Source: Parashewanella hymeniacidonis
Lineage (GTDB): Bacteria; Pseudomonadota; Gammaproteobacteria; Enterobacterales; Shewanellaceae
Direction of reading: 5' to 3'
Assembly (NCBI RefSeq): GCF_016900895.1
Contig: NZ_JAFEUN010000044.1
Location: forward strand, 1 to 35,806
DNA length: 35,806 nt
Shown: positions 13,874 to 22,985 of the stretch, piece by piece
Layout: every line of letters starts with the position of its first letter
How positions within the stretch are numbered: the stretch's first letter is position 1
Made by a program: the position numbers and the translations under genes
The notes under the pieces: generated by a model
What the model was told of the DNA's origin: nothing
The model's input: the letters and a program-made list of their open reading frames with translations, nothing else
Databases searched by the model: none

Positions 13874-16097
13874 CTGAAACCTCCAACTTTAGTGGAACAC
13901 CATGATGCCTATTAGCGCTAAACTCTGCGGCATCAACCGTATTGACTAGTTGATTCCTATTACCGATAAATAACATCGACTCTCTAGATGCGTTTATACA
14001 TGTGTAAAGCCATGATTTATCAATCAAATAGAAATTATCCAAAATAACTAAGGAATGAGTAAATTGATTCCCCTGAACTTTGTGCACCGTAATTGCATAA
14101 CAAAGCGCAATACTTTCAATATCATCTAATGACAAATCAATACAATCACCACCAATGTCTATCTTCATCCAACACTCACGCCCATATGCAACGACAGGCT
14201 TTTCGTATACTTCTACTATGTTTGCTAACGTACCAACCGATACATCAATAAACTTATTAGGTTTGGCAAAAATAATTGGCTCCCCCGCGTAGAAAACAGA
14301 TTCACCAATTTCTAGCTTTGCTACTTTTTTCCGGTCAAAACGAATCCGCTGAACTTGAGAATTTATGTCATCGCATAACTGAGGATTCGAACAAATGATC
14401 TTAGGTACATCACTTAACATTGAAGTCAATTCGAACCAAATATTGATTGTAATGGTACTAAGCATCTCGTGAGATTTATCTTTAGTATGGTACATACTTA
14501 GGCTTTGTTCTTTTGACACGTCAAATGCGGTAATAGCATCGAATACTGATGATGCAGTATTATTAAATAAAGAGTTAGAGATCCGTTGGATATCTGAATT
14601 CGATGTCGAACCGTAGACTTCAAAAAGCCCTGTAATCGCATCATGTTTTAAGTCAGCAGCCTGTTTGAGAAAAGCTCCCGGACCAATTGGTGGCAATTTG
14701 TATTTATCGCCAATAAAACAAATGTGAGCATTAAGAGGAACAACCTTTAATAGTTTATATAACGTTAACATATCAACTGAATTTGAATTTTCTATCAGTA
14801 TAAGTGCTCCTGACAATGCGCCTTTTAGGTTTCGCTTTTTTGCCTGTGAAATGAAGCGATTAATAGATTCTCCCTTTAAATTAGGCAGTATATTGTCTCC
14901 ATTACAAACAACTGAATTAACTCTCCAAACGTTAATACCATTATTAAGGCATACATCAATGATGATCTGGGATAGCAAAGACTTTCCTGTACCAGCTTCT
15001 CCTACAATAAAAGAAACAGGTCGATTAAAGGCATTACCTAATGCCTGTAACTGAAGAGGATTTAGTTCAACACTGTGGTGATCTAATATTGATAACGTTT
15101 CGTCAAACGCCAACGAATTCGTATCAAATAGCTGCTTTATCTTAGATAAACGCCTGTGAAGTAATGCATTAATTGCCTTTTCAATCGCCTGATGACCTAA
15201 GATTTGTATAGTGTCATTTTGTTTGTTGAAACAAAGTGTCTGAAAAGCACAGTCTTCAATTTCATTAAGTTCAAGCCCAATGCCTGCTTCAATCAGTTCA
15301 GCTTTGACTTCATTAGCAGGTAACGCCATATCACCGTTATTGCTATGTGCTGAATAAAGTAGTGATTCAACAAATGAAATAGCTCTACGCTTATCGTTTA
15401 AATTGATATCAAAGTTAGCTCTTACTTTTTTGTCTAGTGATTTCCATGTCCGCTTTGCAGCATTTACAGATGTTATAGGATAGAGCAGATATGGATTCTT
15501 TTTTATCAAGCTAATTGCGTCACGGCCTAGTAGTTGACGAGTACTTTCAACATACTCAACTGGTAATTTGTGTCGTTCAAAAAATAGATTTAATTCACTT
15601 TCACCAACAGCCTTAGCCCAACCATCACAAAGATTTTGAGCCATAACTGGTGAGATTTTTAGCTTTTTACAGTTAGATAACTTTTTAGCTGAGTAACTTT
15701 GTAAAACTGCAAATAAATCTTCACCAAAAGCGAGATTAAGTTTCTTCGTCCAATAGCTATTTATACCGACAAAATGGGCGTTGTAGATAAGGAAATCACA
15801 AAGTACCTCAGTTGAAATTTCTGCGTTGGGGTGCAGCTTTAAAGCCTCATCTACAATGAACTGTGAGCCATATTCTTTATCAAAGGAATAATCACCAGTC
15901 GCTCTCCAGATTTCTCCTGTTTGCGGGATTGACGTAATCGCACCGAATTCAGCCTTAACGACTATTTTTTCACGTGCAACCTTTAATAAAAATATAGATG
16001 AGATACCACGTTTATCTTGTGTATAGTGCCGAACTAAAGTGACTACGCCTGTTAATTGCTTAACATCTTCGTGAAATGATATATTGCTTATTTGCAT
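13866..16097 (-). CDS. RecD-like superfamily 1 helicase/ATPase
   Basis: A 743-aa protein. The N-terminal half has the OB/helical organisation seen in RecD2-type helicases (VVKAEFGAITSIPQTGEIW, then repeated HhH-like helices). Walker A GEAGTGKS lies near residue 370, an FIGDKYKLPPIGPG motif (Walker B/motif III region) near 465, and the C-terminal AITVHKVQGNQF matches RecD motif VI. Predicted 5'-3' helicase or ATPase on DNA ends. GTG 16100 precedes ATG 16097; both touch the stop of the upstream gene (GTGATG). A RecD-type enzyme co-transcribed with tyrosine recombinases suggests processing of transposition intermediates. Confidence 0.82.
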   Translation of the reverse strand: MQISNISFHEDVKQLTGVVTLVRHYTQDKRGISSIFLLKVAREKIVVKAEFGAITSIPQTGEIWRATGDYSFDKEYGSQFIVDEALKLHPNAEISTEVLCDFLIYNAHFVGINSYWTKKLNLAFGEDLFAVLQSYSAKKLSNCKKLKISPVMAQNLCDGWAKAVGESELNLFFERHKLPVEYVESTRQLLGRDAISLIKKNPYLLYPITSVNAAKRTWKSLDKKVRANFDINLNDKRRAISFVESLLYSAHSNNGDMALPANEVKAELIEAGIGLELNEIEDCAFQTLCFNKQNDTIQILGHQAIEKAINALLHRRLSKIKQLFDTNSLAFDETLSILDHHSVELNPLQLQALGNAFNRPVSFIVGEAGTGKSLLSQIIIDVCLNNGINVWRVNSVVCNGDNILPNLKGESINRFISQAKKRNLKGALSGALILIENSNSVDMLTLYKLLKVVPLNAHICFIGDKYKLPPIGPGAFLKQAADLKHDAITGLFEVYGSTSNSDIQRISNSLFNNTASSVFDAITAFDVSKEQSLSMYHTKDKSHEMLSTITINIWFELTSMLSDVPKIICSNPQLCDDINSQVQRIRFDRKKVAKLEIGESVFYAGEPIIFAKPNKFIDVSVGTLANIVEVYEKPVVAYGRECWMKIDIGGDCIDLSLDDIESIALCYAITVHKVQGNQFTHSLVILDNFYLIDKSWLYTCINASRESMLFIGNRNQLVNTVDAAEFSANRHHGVPLKLEVSDE

Positions 16098-16540
16098 CAC
16101 ACGTCACCGTCATCCAAGTAAAGCTTTGGAATATACCGACCTGTTGCCAACAAAAACTCTTCTGAAGCCAGATCTAATTGAATAGAGTTAAGCTGGGTCT
16201 CTAATGCCTTAACTTTCAATTCAAGCTCACTATTTGAAACCATATTTTCTACATTTTCTTTTGCTGAATTTTCTTCTTCAACATCATCAGGTAGTTCAAT
16301 CTCAAGCCCGTTTTGTTTTCGAACTAGCTTCTCTATTGGACCATCAGGAGCAAATAACTTTTGTAGATCTTCATTCGTATCAAGCGTTGATTTAGGCACA
16401 TTATGCATTTTGAAAATTTGAGTCTTGTTAACCCGACCTTGATACAAAGGGATAACAGGCGAAGTATTTAACCAATCTGCTATCTTTTTAGCATTCTGTT
16501 TACCGATATCTTGAGAAGACTTTCTGCGCTTATTCACCAT
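16097..16540 (-). CDS. Small basic HTH/coiled-coil protein of the mobility operon
   Basis: A 147-aa protein. Residues 1-60 are basic with a possible helix-turn-helix (VNKTQIFKMHNVPKSTLDTN). A segment rich in Asp and Glu follows, then a heptad-patterned stretch SELELKVKALETQLNSIQLD. The HTH plus coiled-coil order recalls TnpC/DUF6262-type accessory proteins of Tn554-like recombinase sets, but no family match is claimed. It lies 3 bp after the 234-aa coiled-coil gene and its stop overlaps the RecD-like start. Confidence 0.6.
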   Translation of the reverse strand: MVNKRRKSSQDIGKQNAKKIADWLNTSPVIPLYQGRVNKTQIFKMHNVPKSTLDTNEDLQKLFAPDGPIEKLVRKQNGLEIELPDDVEEENSAKENVENMVSNSELELKVKALETQLNSIQLDLASEEFLLATGRYIPKLYLDDGDV

Positions 16541-16543
16541 GAT

Positions 16544-17248
16544 TTACTTCCCCGGAAAATCAATAATAGAGGTGCTCTCGTCAGCATTTTCGTAGTCGAT
16601 ACCATGTTCGTCTAAAAGCTTTATTAGTTTTGCATTTTCGATGCTAAGTTGCTTGTTCTTTAGATCAGACTGCTTAAGTTGTTTTTTCTTCAGATCAAGC
16701 TGAGATTTTATAGACACGTGTACACTTTCAATCTGGTTTTCTAACGTGCTGTTTTCGTCCTCTAAGTGTTTGTTAGTCAATCGAAGTTCAATTAGTTCAT
16801 ACGCTAACCCCTGATGATTCGCTTCAGAAACTTTCAGTTTTTCTTCTAGCTCTTGTAGGGCGTTCTTTTCTTTAGTGTTGGCTTGCAGCTTGGCCTTAAA
16901 CTTCAGCCTTTCCCAAAGGTTAAGCCTATTTTTATCGCCATAGATTCTTAGCTTTAAACTCGTTGGTATTGCATCCAGAGACTTTGCAGACGTTGTAAAT
17001 GGCGGAATATCATATTGCTTAACAACTTCTTTGCTATTTTGTTTACCATTCCAGTTTCTTAGTCCTGTAGGGCTGCTAGGGAAGAACTCAAGGACGTATT
17101 TTCCTTTGTTATCAACCTGCTTGTTACCATTAACTATTACAAAGGGGATTCCCTCGCTTGCCCACTTTTCAAGTATTTCCACTTTTTTTTCAATACGCTC
17201 AAAAGCTTCTTTTTGTTGGGGATCTTGGTTGTGATTTATCTTAGACAT
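16544..17248 (-). CDS. Coiled-coil accessory protein of the mobility operon
   Basis: A 234-aa protein from ATG 17248 (a longer frame to 17308 is open, but 17248 follows a G-rich ribosome site and overlaps the upstream stop by 8 bp). The N-terminal domain includes the unusual block FFPSSPTGLRNWNGKQNS and YDIPPFTTSAKSLDAIP. Residues about 120-215 form a strong coiled coil of repeated Leu/Lys/Glu heptads. No known function is recognised. By position after the large recombinases it could be the DNA-bridging or regulatory partner, comparable to TnpC of Tn554 (inference). Confidence 0.65.
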   Translation of the reverse strand: MSKINHNQDPQQKEAFERIEKKVEILEKWASEGIPFVIVNGNKQVDNKGKYVLEFFPSSPTGLRNWNGKQNSKEVVKQYDIPPFTTSAKSLDAIPTSLKLRIYGDKNRLNLWERLKFKAKLQANTKEKNALQELEEKLKVSEANHQGLAYELIELRLTNKHLEDENSTLENQIESVHVSIKSQLDLKKKQLKQSDLKNKQLSIENAKLIKLLDEHGIDYENADESTSIIDFPGK

Positions 17249-19610
17249 TAGGTTGCCCCCCTTTGAAAATACTCTTACTTCTTTCCATTGTACGTTCATG
17301 GCTTTCAATCAAAATCTCTAAATTAGCGCTTTGTTCCTTAGCTCGCATACGTTCAACGGGGAGCGTCAAATAATCAGCTTGTACTGCCTTTAGTGCGATT
17401 AAGTCTTCTTTCATGATATTAAGCTGGGTTCGTTTTACTTCTTGGTATGCACAACCCTTACATACAGATGGTTCACAAGGAGCCTTGTGCTTTTTAGCTT
17501 CTCCCTCTTTTTTATGGCAAGTAGCATGGGGTTTAGGCTTGTGTTTATGACCCCTAGCATCAAGTACTTGAGCCATTTCATTACTTTTTTCTTCGTCAGG
17601 TAATTCGCTAAAGCCTTTACCGTACTTGTCTTTGGTATAGTTGTTGAACCTCACACTCTTTTGCAAAACGCGGTAAACCTTTTTCAAATAAGAAGTATAT
17701 TTACCTGCCATTTCTTCGGTGCCCATAAGTAAAGCCAGAATGTCTTTTGCCGTTGTTTCAACACCTACTTCAGCAATGATTTTATCTAGAGCCTTATTTT
17801 CTTCTTTTATCGCAATGGTTGATTCAGCTTTCTCATTTCGAGTCAGCTTGGTTTTATGATGAAGTTGCTCATGCGTTTCTCTAGCGGCAGGCTCCGTTAC
17901 ATAAACAGTTGTTTCTTCGGGATCAACATGTCCTAGCTGGTGACATAATGCTAGTAAGTCTGCGTTTTTATACTGATAATGGTAAATAACAGCGTAGATA
18001 CGTCTGAATGGGTGGCTTGACATGTCCACTTCAGCATCATCTAGCACCATTTTTAAAAATGCATTGCCAGTGATCTTTGAATCTTTTCCCTTATTAAAAT
18101 GATATTTATAGTGTTTAAAGTTTCCTTGATCATCAATTCGAAAACTTGGCACATTAAACAAACCGTCAACATCAACAGCGCCCCATGCTTTTTTCAATTT
18201 AATTAAGCATTGAATTGCTTTAGTGCTACCGTTGTTAGTTGTGTACCAGCGTCGCTCACCATTTTTCTCGTTATAAAAGCACGCTTGATACCAATTGAAT
18301 TTTTTATCTTTACAGCGAAAGAACTCTTCCGTAATGCCAATAAGAGGGTGCTGAACTTCGGCTTGTCTTCTTGCGTTGTAAGTTTGCAATATGACATAGC
18401 ATGCGGTCATCAATAACGTGATTACTTCGGTTACAGAGAACGCCTCAGAATCTTTATCTGAAGCGGTTAAACTCGATTTGTGAATTTCAATACCTAGCAG
18501 TTTTTCAAGCTCTTTAACTTTTTTCGAACTAACTAAAAACTCTGGAAATCTACCTTCAGTCAGTGTTCGATGGCGAAGCCCTTCATCAAGGTATTGATTT
18601 TTTAAGTTGGTAATTTCATTTACTAATGAAATTATTTTGGATGAATATTCGTATACCCAAAGGTGTGAACCGCCTAATAGATCAACAACATGTTCTAAAT
18701 CCAAATTTTTTGTGCGACCAGCAACTTTACCTAGTTTTTTAGAAAGCTGGTTGGGGTTAGGAAAAGGAATAAACTGCATCCGATCTTCATTATCTAGTTT
18801 TGCAAACCTATTCCAAGTACCAAACCAGTTATTCAAAGATTTAACGGCTGGTTGAGAAGGTGCAGATGCGCCTTTGGATGCTAAACGAGCACCGAATTTA
18901 ACTCCCTTTGATTTTAGGTGTTCTGTTACTTTTTTGTAAACGCTGGTTGGAACTTGATTTTCTAGACTAACCGCACCGATACATTGGGCAATCTTAGGTA
19001 CTCTTATACTAGTTACTTTAGAGTTTTCGGTATTACCGTCTTTGATTAAAAATGGCTCTAGTTCGTCATTCTCGATTAACAAATCGACAAATGAATTAAC
19101 TCGTTCATGCAAGGCTAGCGTTGCTGGAATACCACCTTCTTTGAGCGTTACTTTCATCTTATCGATTTGCTTTTGATTTACACCATTTAGTACGAGATGA
19201 CCATGTAAGCACATATATTCAATGAATTGCGCTGCAACGTTAACTTGCGACATTATCCCTGTTTTTACAAATGTCGGCGTATGTTTAGCTCTGTTTGCAT
19301 AGATATCGACGATTTCAACAAGCGCTTTGGCATAGTCAGGGTAAACCAAGATAGGCACTGGGTGCTGCCACCCCGCAGCACCGGGAACCCATATATCACG
19401 TAGATCTACAGAGCCTTTTTGCACTACCGTTTCATTGGCTTTCGCGCCAGTGATCTTTGCATGATAATGTAAAACAGTACCTTCAATAGAGAGCTTTTCA
19501 TCTGTAACTTGCAACAGTTTTGCATTTTCTAAAAGCAGGTCGTCATGCTCTTCCAGTATCTCTTCCGGCTTTATGTCTTCTAAGAACTGGTACTTAAGAT
19601 TACTGTTCAT
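17241..19610 (-). CDS. Large tyrosine recombinase, 789 aa
   Basis: A phage-integrase superfamily protein roughly twice the usual length. Catalytic residues are recognisable: Arg414 in YNARRQAEV, His533-x-x-Arg536 in HPFRR, His561 in QLGHVDPEE and nucleophile Tyr570 in TTVYV, with nine residues between His and Tyr. After the catalytic domain is a 200-residue extension with a cysteine cluster (ATCHKK, APCEPSVCKGCAY) that looks zinc-binding. This set of intact catalytic residues makes it the best candidate for the main integrase. It overlaps the 1112-aa gene by 11 bp and the coiled-coil gene by 8 bp. Confidence 0.87.
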   Translation of the reverse strand: MNSNLKYQFLEDIKPEEILEEHDDLLLENAKLLQVTDEKLSIEGTVLHYHAKITGAKANETVVQKGSVDLRDIWVPGAAGWQHPVPILVYPDYAKALVEIVDIYANRAKHTPTFVKTGIMSQVNVAAQFIEYMCLHGHLVLNGVNQKQIDKMKVTLKEGGIPATLALHERVNSFVDLLIENDELEPFLIKDGNTENSKVTSIRVPKIAQCIGAVSLENQVPTSVYKKVTEHLKSKGVKFGARLASKGASAPSQPAVKSLNNWFGTWNRFAKLDNEDRMQFIPFPNPNQLSKKLGKVAGRTKNLDLEHVVDLLGGSHLWVYEYSSKIISLVNEITNLKNQYLDEGLRHRTLTEGRFPEFLVSSKKVKELEKLLGIEIHKSSLTASDKDSEAFSVTEVITLLMTACYVILQTYNARRQAEVQHPLIGITEEFFRCKDKKFNWYQACFYNEKNGERRWYTTNNGSTKAIQCLIKLKKAWGAVDVDGLFNVPSFRIDDQGNFKHYKYHFNKGKDSKITGNAFLKMVLDDAEVDMSSHPFRRIYAVIYHYQYKNADLLALCHQLGHVDPEETTVYVTEPAARETHEQLHHKTKLTRNEKAESTIAIKEENKALDKIIAEVGVETTAKDILALLMGTEEMAGKYTSYLKKVYRVLQKSVRFNNYTKDKYGKGFSELPDEEKSNEMAQVLDARGHKHKPKPHATCHKKEGEAKKHKAPCEPSVCKGCAYQEVKRTQLNIMKEDLIALKAVQADYLTLPVERMRAKEQSANLEILIESHERTMERSKSIFKGGQPNV

Positions 19611-22600
19611 TTTCTAATCTCCCTTTAGCGTCTTTGAACATTAGAGGATTGGATAACTCTACATACTTCACTAAACCAAACGTAAATCGCATGTCAGGTG
19701 CTATATACTCATCAAAATACTCTCTACCATGCTTTGCCAGCAGCACCTCACCACGTGCTATGTAATAAGCCTGATGTCGCAGAGTTCGTACAAATTCATC
19801 AACACCTAGTTCTACGCGATTGAACTCACATCCTTCTCCTGAATGGCATTTTCGACCTTTACAAATGCTATCTTGCTTAGATTTATCAACAGCAGCGAAG
19901 ATGTCTGTGCATGATGAGCCGTCTGCTAAAATGAACCAATCTGGCAATTCTTCTTTATGGTCTGCTGGTGCTACGATTAAATCTTCGTCAATGTTGTTGC
20001 GATCTAAGCCGTATTTCTCTATTGATGTTTCTTTATGTCTAAACTGGACGGTTGTCTCAAATTTTCGCTGAAAGTCAGCATTGTTGGCTTCATATTCAAT
20101 CACGGCGATAGGGTGCGTTAGATAAGCAGAAGTGACTCTACTGCTTGCATGATTCCGTTCTCGTTGTGAATTAACCAAGCTACCGTCGATACCTTTTCTA
20201 AGGTTCATTTGATGTTTGGCTAATAACTCCATCCGGAAATATGGAAGGGTGTAGTGATCACGCAGCCTGTCTATAATAGCTGCCGATAGGAAATTTAGTT
20301 TTGTCGAACCCGGAGTATCCCAAATACTATCTGGTTGAAAGTCCATTCGTATCATGTTGTCATGATGTTGGATAAGAAAGCTGATCACCTCACGAATTTC
20401 TCTTTCATGTGGCTCAATCGTAACGGGCGTAGTCTCTTTACCTACTTTTTCTTTGAAGCCAGCAAGTACAAAAGGTCCTTCTGGCATTTGCTCTGGCAAA
20501 TTTGCACGAGTCAATGTAGCTATTACATCTTTATTCCAAGTGGTTCTGATAACTAATCTTATAAAGCACACAAGAAGAACATTTTTAGGCAAAAATATGC
20601 CTGACCAAAAGAAATCTCTCATACCTGTACTTGAGTTAGGAAACCAGTGTTTCACATAAGTCGGGATTAACTCAGATTTTTGAGAGCAGTAAATTGAGCC
20701 TGATATGCCAATGGATAGTTGATGTCGAAGGTAAGCCCCTATCACAACTTCATTTGTAAATTCCTTTCTGATGGAACTCGCTTGTGACTTTAAAATCAAC
20801 CGACCTTCGTCAACCTGATTATCTTTAACTAGAACAGTAACTTCTTCTGGGATATCTTTGATGTGAACCCCATTTTCGTCTTTTTCCGTATAAGTGTTAA
20901 AAGTAGATACAAGCTGTTTATAACATTCAACTTCTTTCTTACACGCATTTAGTATCTGGTTAATTGGCTTTTCAAAGTACGCTTGTACACTTTTTCTTAG
21001 CTCTGACAGCGATTGTTGTTGGTTTAAAATAGGGCTGGGTAAGACATCGCCATTCTCATCTACAGGCTCAATTAGTTTTTGAGCATTCATTTCATCAGAA
21101 GCGCTAAACCGAGATTTGAAACCACAGTTTTTTATATCAATCAGGCCGTTGATTTTACCCGCGTGATTACTTAAAAATGTTCGTAGACTTTGGCTTCTAG
21201 GTGCTTTTAATTGTATATCTTGCTCATCGATGATGTCTTCAAGTTGAGCAAAGCCCAACCTGAAATCCCGCTGCTCTAGGTCAGATAAAGGGCTGATAAG
21301 GATATGCCTTACTTGCGCTGACTCTAATGATGTATCTACGACATAGCCTAAAGTTCGCTCTATGTCAGATAAAGATATGGCAGGCATCGGCGTGGTTTTT
21401 GTGTACGTTTGTAGGTTGTTCAACGCCGTGACTAGCACGCTATTTAATTTTAATAAGGGGGTTAATTTGGTCAGGTTAAACTCGACGGTAACATCACTCT
21501 TTTTACCGTTAACTTTGGAATACCCTTGAAAAGCCATAGTTTTAACTTTTTCTTTTACATTGATAGTCGAATCAATCTCAAAATCGTTTAATAATTTTCC
21601 ACTTTGAGTTGGGATATCACATAAGTTCAGAAAGTCACGAATAAGGCGTAGCTTTTCTTGTTTCTTGTCTGGGAAGTGTTTGGTGATTAATAGCTCTAGA
21701 TCTATTAAACCCTTGGAAACATTATAAGTAATCAAGTCTTCGGGTTTTTTAGCTAATAATAGTCTCGCGTCACTATATCCCCCTTGCTGAAGCAGCATCA
21801 AGATTTCTATTAGGTCAGTTACGCTGTCCGTATCGGCAGCGCTGTTTACTGATATTTTTTCGAACTGATTAAAACAAATCTCGCCTACACTTTCCAACGG
21901 CAGAACCAATGGTAGTTGAAATGAATCTACAATATGCTCATTGCTTTTACATTGTATTATGAAGCGTGGCTTAAATTTTAACTGACCTGAGCTGTTGAAG
22001 TTGGTTTTGAAGAGGTCTTTCGCTTTATTTAGCTCAGGAGCGGTTAGTCCATGATCAAATAGTTTCTGTCTAAACAGTGTACTTAGCTGATTCAACTTTC
22101 TATTTGGCAATGCCTTATGTAAGCATTTCTCAAAATCGATTAGTGCATCGTTAATTTTATTTGGGGTTAATAAGTTTAAGGGACTGTTAAGTAATATTTT
22201 TATTTCAGAATATTCAGGCCACTGATCAATTTCACGTAATAATTTTTTTAAGCCCGCAATGACTGAGTATTCAAAGGGGGCTTCTTTTGATGCGTTTTCT
22301 AAATTGACCAGAAGATTGTGTAAAACCGAATCGTTAACAAATAGATTTGGGAAGGTATCGGGATCAATAACGGCAAATTTTGTTTGATTTCTTACATAGA
22401 CGGTAAAAAGGTCGATGTTAGGGTTTTTCTTAAAGTCTACATTTGTTGATAATAGTGTTTCATAAGCTAATTCTGATGCATTGAAGCCACTTTCTATGGG
22501 AGCACTGAATGAATTGAAAAAGTTTCTGACTGCGGTGCTGTAACTTTTGGCTCTGCTCAAAGGAAAGCTGTTTATTAATGCTAGCTCAACTGACTTGTAA

Positions 22601-22938
22601 CCTTGGATTAGATCTGTGATGGTTATAGTTTCTGGTTTACGCACTAATAAATGGATTAATGCTTGGTGCTCTTCTTCGTCAGCTTTTATCAGTTGCAGTA
22701 ACTTTGATATCGCTAATCGTAAATTGTAATGCGCAAGAGAAGAGCTTTTTTCGTTTTCATCATCCCATTTTGAGCAGATTAAACAATGTTGTAAAAAGCT
22801 ACCTTTTGGGGCTAAGCTTTGGAAAATTGCATTGTCGATGTTGAGGATGCTTTTATTGTTATAGTTTTTCATGGACTGACTTAGGTATACCTTAAAAAAT
22901 TCATCGACTTTCAGAATGGTTAATGTAAATTGTAGCAT
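19600..22938 (-). CDS. 1112-aa recombinase-associated protein with degenerate tyrosine-recombinase C-terminus
   Basis: The first gene of the mobility operon. The N-terminal 700 residues are helical with no recognised domain. The C-terminal part resembles an integrase core: FIRLVIRTTWNKDVIATLTR fits the first catalytic block and QFRHKETSIEKYG (His968, Tyr976) fits the His to Tyr block, though the spacing is one residue short and the central His-x-x-Arg is not clear. A cysteine cluster DSICKGRKCHSGEGCEF lies near the end, echoing the 789-aa neighbour. ATG 22938 lacks a good ribosome site; ATG 22872 (MKNYNNK) is an alternative start. Either way it begins within about 110 bp of the island end. 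Confidence 0.75.
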   Translation of the reverse strand: MLQFTLTILKVDEFFKVYLSQSMKNYNNKSILNIDNAIFQSLAPKGSFLQHCLICSKWDDENEKSSSLAHYNLRLAISKLLQLIKADEEEHQALIHLLVRKPETITITDLIQGYKSVELALINSFPLSRAKSYSTAVRNFFNSFSAPIESGFNASELAYETLLSTNVDFKKNPNIDLFTVYVRNQTKFAVIDPDTFPNLFVNDSVLHNLLVNLENASKEAPFEYSVIAGLKKLLREIDQWPEYSEIKILLNSPLNLLTPNKINDALIDFEKCLHKALPNRKLNQLSTLFRQKLFDHGLTAPELNKAKDLFKTNFNSSGQLKFKPRFIIQCKSNEHIVDSFQLPLVLPLESVGEICFNQFEKISVNSAADTDSVTDLIEILMLLQQGGYSDARLLLAKKPEDLITYNVSKGLIDLELLITKHFPDKKQEKLRLIRDFLNLCDIPTQSGKLLNDFEIDSTINVKEKVKTMAFQGYSKVNGKKSDVTVEFNLTKLTPLLKLNSVLVTALNNLQTYTKTTPMPAISLSDIERTLGYVVDTSLESAQVRHILISPLSDLEQRDFRLGFAQLEDIIDEQDIQLKAPRSQSLRTFLSNHAGKINGLIDIKNCGFKSRFSASDEMNAQKLIEPVDENGDVLPSPILNQQQSLSELRKSVQAYFEKPINQILNACKKEVECYKQLVSTFNTYTEKDENGVHIKDIPEEVTVLVKDNQVDEGRLILKSQASSIRKEFTNEVVIGAYLRHQLSIGISGSIYCSQKSELIPTYVKHWFPNSSTGMRDFFWSGIFLPKNVLLVCFIRLVIRTTWNKDVIATLTRANLPEQMPEGPFVLAGFKEKVGKETTPVTIEPHEREIREVISFLIQHHDNMIRMDFQPDSIWDTPGSTKLNFLSAAIIDRLRDHYTLPYFRMELLAKHQMNLRKGIDGSLVNSQRERNHASSRVTSAYLTHPIAVIEYEANNADFQRKFETTVQFRHKETSIEKYGLDRNNIDEDLIVAPADHKEELPDWFILADGSSCTDIFAAVDKSKQDSICKGRKCHSGEGCEFNRVELGVDEFVRTLRHQAYYIARGEVLLAKHGREYFDEYIAPDMRFTFGLVKYVELSNPLMFKDAKGRLENEQ

Positions 22939-22939
22939 T

Positions 22940-22985
22940 TAATCGGTCGGTCGGTGTGTCTATTTATAATTTATAATACCTAAAA
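22940..22985. other. Island right end / phoH junction (putative attR)
   Basis: Between the recombinase operon start and the phoH remnant lie three tandem CGGT units (in 22943-22956) and two tandem TTTATAA units (about 22961-22975), followed by an in-frame stop. PhoH-like coding sequence resumes at AAA ACT CTG (22983). The crossover core should be within about 22975-22990; the exact bases cannot be fixed without the left end. Confidence 0.6.

Larger units (their letters stand above)
1..22985. mobile_element. Right-hand part of a cargo-bearing genomic island inserted in a phoH-family gene
   Basis: The boundary on the right is visible: a PhoH-family reading frame resumes abruptly at about 22983, in the middle of its Walker A motif. 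Immediately to the left is the start of a six-gene - strand operon of tyrosine recombinases and a RecD-like helicase. Left of that operon lie typical cargo genes: mercury, manganese and copper functions, a Qat defence operon and a serine resolvase. The left end is not in the window, because no 5' phoH half is seen before position 154. The assignment of 1-12.3 kb to the same element is inferred from cargo type and from the absence of any second boundary; nested insertions, such as the resolvase unit, are possible. Confidence 0.75.

Noticed and set aside
16544-22938. Firm naming of the recombinase genes as GmtX/GmtY/GmtZ or TnpA/B/C
   Set aside because: The layout is reminiscent, but protein sizes and the sequence of the coiled-coil protein do not clearly match what I remember of either family; a profile search is needed.
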